Shown: positions 59,110 through 64,000 of the stretch, piece after piece
Layout of the letters: every line of letters starts with the position of its first letter
Numbering within the stretch: the first letter of the stretch is position 1
NCBI RefSeq assembly: GCF_023544465.1
Contig: NZ_JALPVL010000011.1
Span: 186,001-250,000, forward strand
Source: Paractinoplanes maris
Lineage (GTDB): Bacteria; Actinomycetota; Actinomycetes; Mycobacteriales; Micromonosporaceae
DNA length: 64,000 nt
Direction of reading: 5' to 3'
Notes under the pieces: model-generated
Told to the model about the DNA's origin: nothing
The model's input: only the letters and a program-made list of their open reading frames with translations
Database searches by the model: none
Position numbers and translations under genes: made by a program

Positions 59110-59247
59110 GAAGTTGAGCCTACCCGAGTCAACTTTTCCCCGGAACGGGGAATGGAGGGCTGGCCCACAGCGCTGATAGGGGTCGTGCGAGGTGGGTACC
59201 CGACTCACCACGGACGAAGACCAGACATTGAAGAGAAGAGAAGACGG

Positions 59248-61794
<2,547 letters not shown>

Positions 61795-61817
61795 TCAGGA
61801 CCCGTACGGAATTGAGC

Positions 61818-61848
61818 AGGGGCCCGGCCGATGTTGTGCCGGGCCCCT
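61818..61848. terminator. bidirectional hairpin terminator
   Basis: An 11-bp perfect stem (61818-61828 with 61838-61848, 9-nt loop) between the convergent clpC and LysR genes, G/C-rich with A/T at the base. Confidence 0.7.
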
Positions 61849-61851
61849 TCG

Positions 61852-62844
61852 CTATGCCTCGTTGACCACGGCCAGCCCGCGCCCGACCACGCCGAGGTGC
61901 GGGTGGGCGGTCATCCAGTCGACGAAGTCGGGGTTCCGCTCGACGACCTCCTGGTAGGCCTCCTGCGCCATCTCCATCAGCGTCGGCGAGTTGAGCGCGG
62001 CCAGCGAGTCGGGATGCCAGCCCAGCACCAGCCGCCAGCGCAGCGGGGCACCCCGCAGCGGCCGCGAGGTCAAGCCGGCCGGGGGCCGGAACGTGCCCTG
62101 GCAGAGCGCGAGCGCCAGGCCCGACTCGACCATGTCGATGCACCCGCGGACGTCGCTCTCGAACATGCGCCGCGGCGTGAAGCCGGCCCGGGCGCAGGCC
62201 GCCGCGAAGCAGTCGCCGAAACAGCCGTCGCCGGTGGCCGCCACCCACGTCTCGGAGGCCAACTCGGCCAGGTCGACGTCGACCTCCTTGGCCCCCGGAT
62301 GGTCCTCGGGCATCAGCGCGCAGATGCCGTCGATGGCGATGGTCTGCCAGACCAGGCCGTAGTCGGCCGACGGGAACGCGTCGCCGCACACCCCGACCTG
62401 CGCGTAGTCGAGCTTGCCGGCCAGCACCATGTTGGCCAGCTCGTCGGTGTAGTAGGACGCGTGGGTGGTGATCTGGGCCTCGGGCCGGGCCTGGGAGAGC
62501 CGGGACACCATGCCGCCGATGATCGGGCCGCCCAGCGCCCCGATGCGGTAGCGGCTCATCTCGTCCTGCCCGGTCGCGCCGGCCATCCGGGCCGCCTCGT
62601 CCTGCAGGCCCTTCATGGCCGGCAGCAGCACCCGGGCCCGGGCGAGCACCAGCTCGCCGAGGGCGGTGGGCCGGGCGCCGCGACGGTCCCGCTCGAACAA
62701 CGGGCCGCCCAGAGTGCGTTCGATGCGCTGCAGCTGCGCGGTCAGGGCCGGCTGGGCCAGCCCCAGCTGCGATGCCGCCTTGGTGACGCTGCCGGTCTCC
62801 GCGATGGCGCAGACCACCTTGAGATGCCGCAGCTCCAGGTTCAT
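61852..62844 (-). CDS. LysR-family transcriptional regulator
   Basis: A 330-residue regulator starting at ATG 62844 (MNLELRHLKVVCAIAETGSVTKAASQLGLAQPALTAQLQ, canonical LysR wHTH); nine more in-frame residues upstream to 62871 are possible. The effector-binding domain includes GALGGPIIGGMVSRL and LMPEDHPGAKEVDVDLAEL. It contains a Cys pair (DGCFGDCF) that could be redox-sensitive. Divergent genes usually reveal the target; the nearest on that side is the hemerythrin-like gene on the same strand, so the target is unclear. Confidence 0.9.
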   Translation of the reverse strand: MNLELRHLKVVCAIAETGSVTKAASQLGLAQPALTAQLQRIERTLGGPLFERDRRGARPTALGELVLARARVLLPAMKGLQDEAARMAGATGQDEMSRYRIGALGGPIIGGMVSRLSQARPEAQITTHASYYTDELANMVLAGKLDYAQVGVCGDAFPSADYGLVWQTIAIDGICALMPEDHPGAKEVDVDLAELASETWVAATGDGCFGDCFAAACARAGFTPRRMFESDVRGCIDMVESGLALALCQGTFRPPAGLTSRPLRGAPLRWRLVLGWHPDSLAALNSPTLMEMAQEAYQEVVERNPDFVDWMTAHPHLGVVGRGLAVVNEA

Positions 62845-62944
62845 AACGTGACGGTAGGACCAAGAAGACATCGAAGGCTAGCCCTATCGACCGGCGAAAG
62901 ATCCTCCACTTGTGACAAATGGGTTAACGAATCCGGTGTTTTCC

Positions 62945-63532
62945 CTACAAATCCTTGACATACGTGGGGCGCCGGGTGACGGCATCGCGCAGTTTGTCCA
63001 CGACCGCGACGGCCGGGTCGACCACCTTGTTCCACGGCGGGCTCGACGGTGTACCTGGGTGCGGACGGGTCGGCGCCGCCTCCTCGGCCGTCTCGAACCG
63101 GTTGCCGACCCGGATCAGGTCCTCGATCGGCACCATCTGCACGAGGACGGGCAGCAGCTCCTCGGCATCGGCGTCGACGTGCCGGCGGACGGCCGCGGCG
63201 ACCTCCCGCACCCGCTCCGGGACGAGCTGCTTCTGCAATCGTTGCAAAGTGATCAACAGCTGGCGGTCCTCGGCCAGCTCCCGGTCGGCCAGCTCCTCAC
63301 CGCCGGGCACGGTGCGCCGCACGGCGGGGTAGAGGTACTGCTCCTCGGCGCTCAAGTGGCGTGAGAGCGCGGCGATCAGCACGTCGGCCAGGCGCTTGTC
63401 CTCCGGCTCGGCGCTCAGGCGGTCGCACAGCCCGAGCAGCTCGCGGTGCTCTCCGGTGATCACGTCGACCACGTTGCGGCCGGTGGTCTCGCCGCCGACC
63501 GGCGGCAGCGGGGGAAGATTCAAGGAAGACAC
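62945..63532 (-). CDS. hemerythrin (HHE) domain protein
   Basis: A 195-residue protein; GTG 63532 is taken as the start. The HHE helical bundle includes DVITGEHRELLGLCDRL (first His), SRHLSAEEQYLYPAVRR (His-x3-Glu iron ligands) and RRHVDADAEELLPVLVQ (third pair). It probably binds a di-iron centre and senses or scavenges O2 or NO. The C-terminal 45 residues are a Pro-rich tail. It is divergent from the M20 peptidase gene, with 67 bp between starts. Confidence 0.85.
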   Translation of the reverse strand: MSSLNLPPLPPVGGETTGRNVVDVITGEHRELLGLCDRLSAEPEDKRLADVLIAALSRHLSAEEQYLYPAVRRTVPGGEELADRELAEDRQLLITLQRLQKQLVPERVREVAAAVRRHVDADAEELLPVLVQMVPIEDLIRVGNRFETAEEAAPTRPHPGTPSSPPWNKVVDPAVAVVDKLRDAVTRRPTYVKDL

Positions 63533-63599
63533 GGCGCGGCAATACCCTTCCACCCGTTCCGGCGAAACACCGGCAACAGTGTGCTGGTAAGAAGGGGCG

Positions 63600-64000
63600 A
63601 TGGAGACCATCGCCGCCGCCGACGAGGTCGTGGGCATCTGCCGTGACCTGCTGCGCATCGACACCACCAATACCGGTGACCCGCGGACCACGGTCGGTGA
63701 GCGCGTCGCCGCCGAGTATGTCGCGGAGAAGCTCGGTGAGGTGGGTATCGACGTCGAACTGCACGAGTCGGCGCCCACCCGGGCCAATCTGGTCGCCCGC
63801 ATCCCCGGTGCCGACCGCAGCCGGGGCGCGCTGCTCGTGCACGGCCACCTCGACGTCGTGCCGGCCGACGCGAGCGAGTGGTCGGTCGGCCCGTTCTCGG
63901 GTGAGGAGAAGGACGGCTACCTCTGGGGCCGCGGCGCGATCGACATGAAGGACTTCGACGCGATGATGCTCGCCGTGGTCCGCGACTGGACCCGGACGGG
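63600..64000 (+). CDS. M20/M25/M40 family peptidase (3' part outside window)
   Basis: The first 133 residues of a zinc-dependent carboxypeptidase/deacylase. The start is ATG 63600 behind AGAAGGGG. Metal-ligand motifs HGHLDVVPAD (first His and Asp) and GRGAIDMKD (bridging Asp) are present, and the N-terminus VVGICRDLLRIDTTN is typical of ArgE/DapE-like enzymes. The substrate is unknown because the dimerisation domain is not visible. The frame is open to the window end. Confidence 0.92.
   Translation, partial: METIAAADEVVGICRDLLRIDTTNTGDPRTTVGERVAAEYVAEKLGEVGIDVELHESAPTRANLVARIPGADRSRGALLVHGHLDVVPADASEWSVGPFSGEEKDGYLWGRGAIDMKDFDAMMLAVVRDWTRT

Overview
This 64 kb window has very high GC, dense actinobacterial gene packing and many GTG starts. 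The gene content points to a soil actinomycete, most likely Micromonosporaceae and probably Actinoplanes or a close relative. Supporting genes are an accessory SecA2, a sigma factor fused to a STAS domain, many STAS/HATPase regulators, a mycothiol-type DinB/MDMPI protein, a B12-riboswitch operon with an actinobacterial ChlD-like cobaltochelatase, and ClpC. No rRNA, tRNA, transposase, prophage or CRISPR array was recognised. The window reads as ordinary chromosome with several conserved but poorly understood actinobacterial gene groups.

Layout. 0-9.3 kb: a MAB_1171c-type membrane protein with an ImmA/IrrE peptidase, pyruvate phosphate dikinase (ppdK), a VOC protein, a lipoprotein, RecQ, and a four-domain PAS-SpoIIE-HATPase-STAS phosphatase. 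9.2-16.4 kb: a probable pathway island with a RibA-type GTP cyclohydrolase II, a RibD-type reductase, a degenerate PTPS/QueD homologue, a zinc-less MDR dehydrogenase, a glycosyltransferase, a methyltransferase, an LPG-synthase-like flippase and a CDP-alcohol phosphatidyltransferase. I read it as making and exporting a GTP-derived, lipid- or glycan-linked molecule of unknown structure, related to the S. coelicolor SCO6650-SCO6655 region. 16.5-25.5 kb: a BtuF-like protein, hydrolases, an ArsR/SRPBCC pair, a SigE-family ECF sigma factor with its partner, and a gluconokinase-type FGGY kinase. 25.5-30.4 kb: a cobalamin riboswitch followed by chlD-like, cobO, cobB and cobE/cbiG-C genes, all overlapping. 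30.4-34.9 kb: a hydrolase, a GCS2-type ligase, an SGNH hydrolase and a membrane protein.

35-43 kb: a 935-residue repeat protein, the sigma-STAS fusion, two STAS-HATPase proteins and a CheR-PAS protein, forming a signalling locus whose STAS domains all lack the phospho-acceptor serine. 43-50 kb: SecA2, an orphan winged-helix protein, a uridine-kinase-like protein, a DksA/TraR zinc finger, and two DUF72 proteins flanking a class IV aminotransferase. 50-51.5 kb: a small gene encoding a 22-residue repeat peptide, immediately followed by a JmjC/ROX-type oxygenase; this is the best candidate for an undescribed peptide-modification system. 52.4-56.9 kb: a four-gene operon with an FtsK/SpoIIIE-type ATPase and small helical partners. 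57-64 kb: an MFS exporter, an NYN-type protein, ClpC, a LysR regulator, a hemerythrin-like protein and the start of an M20 peptidase.
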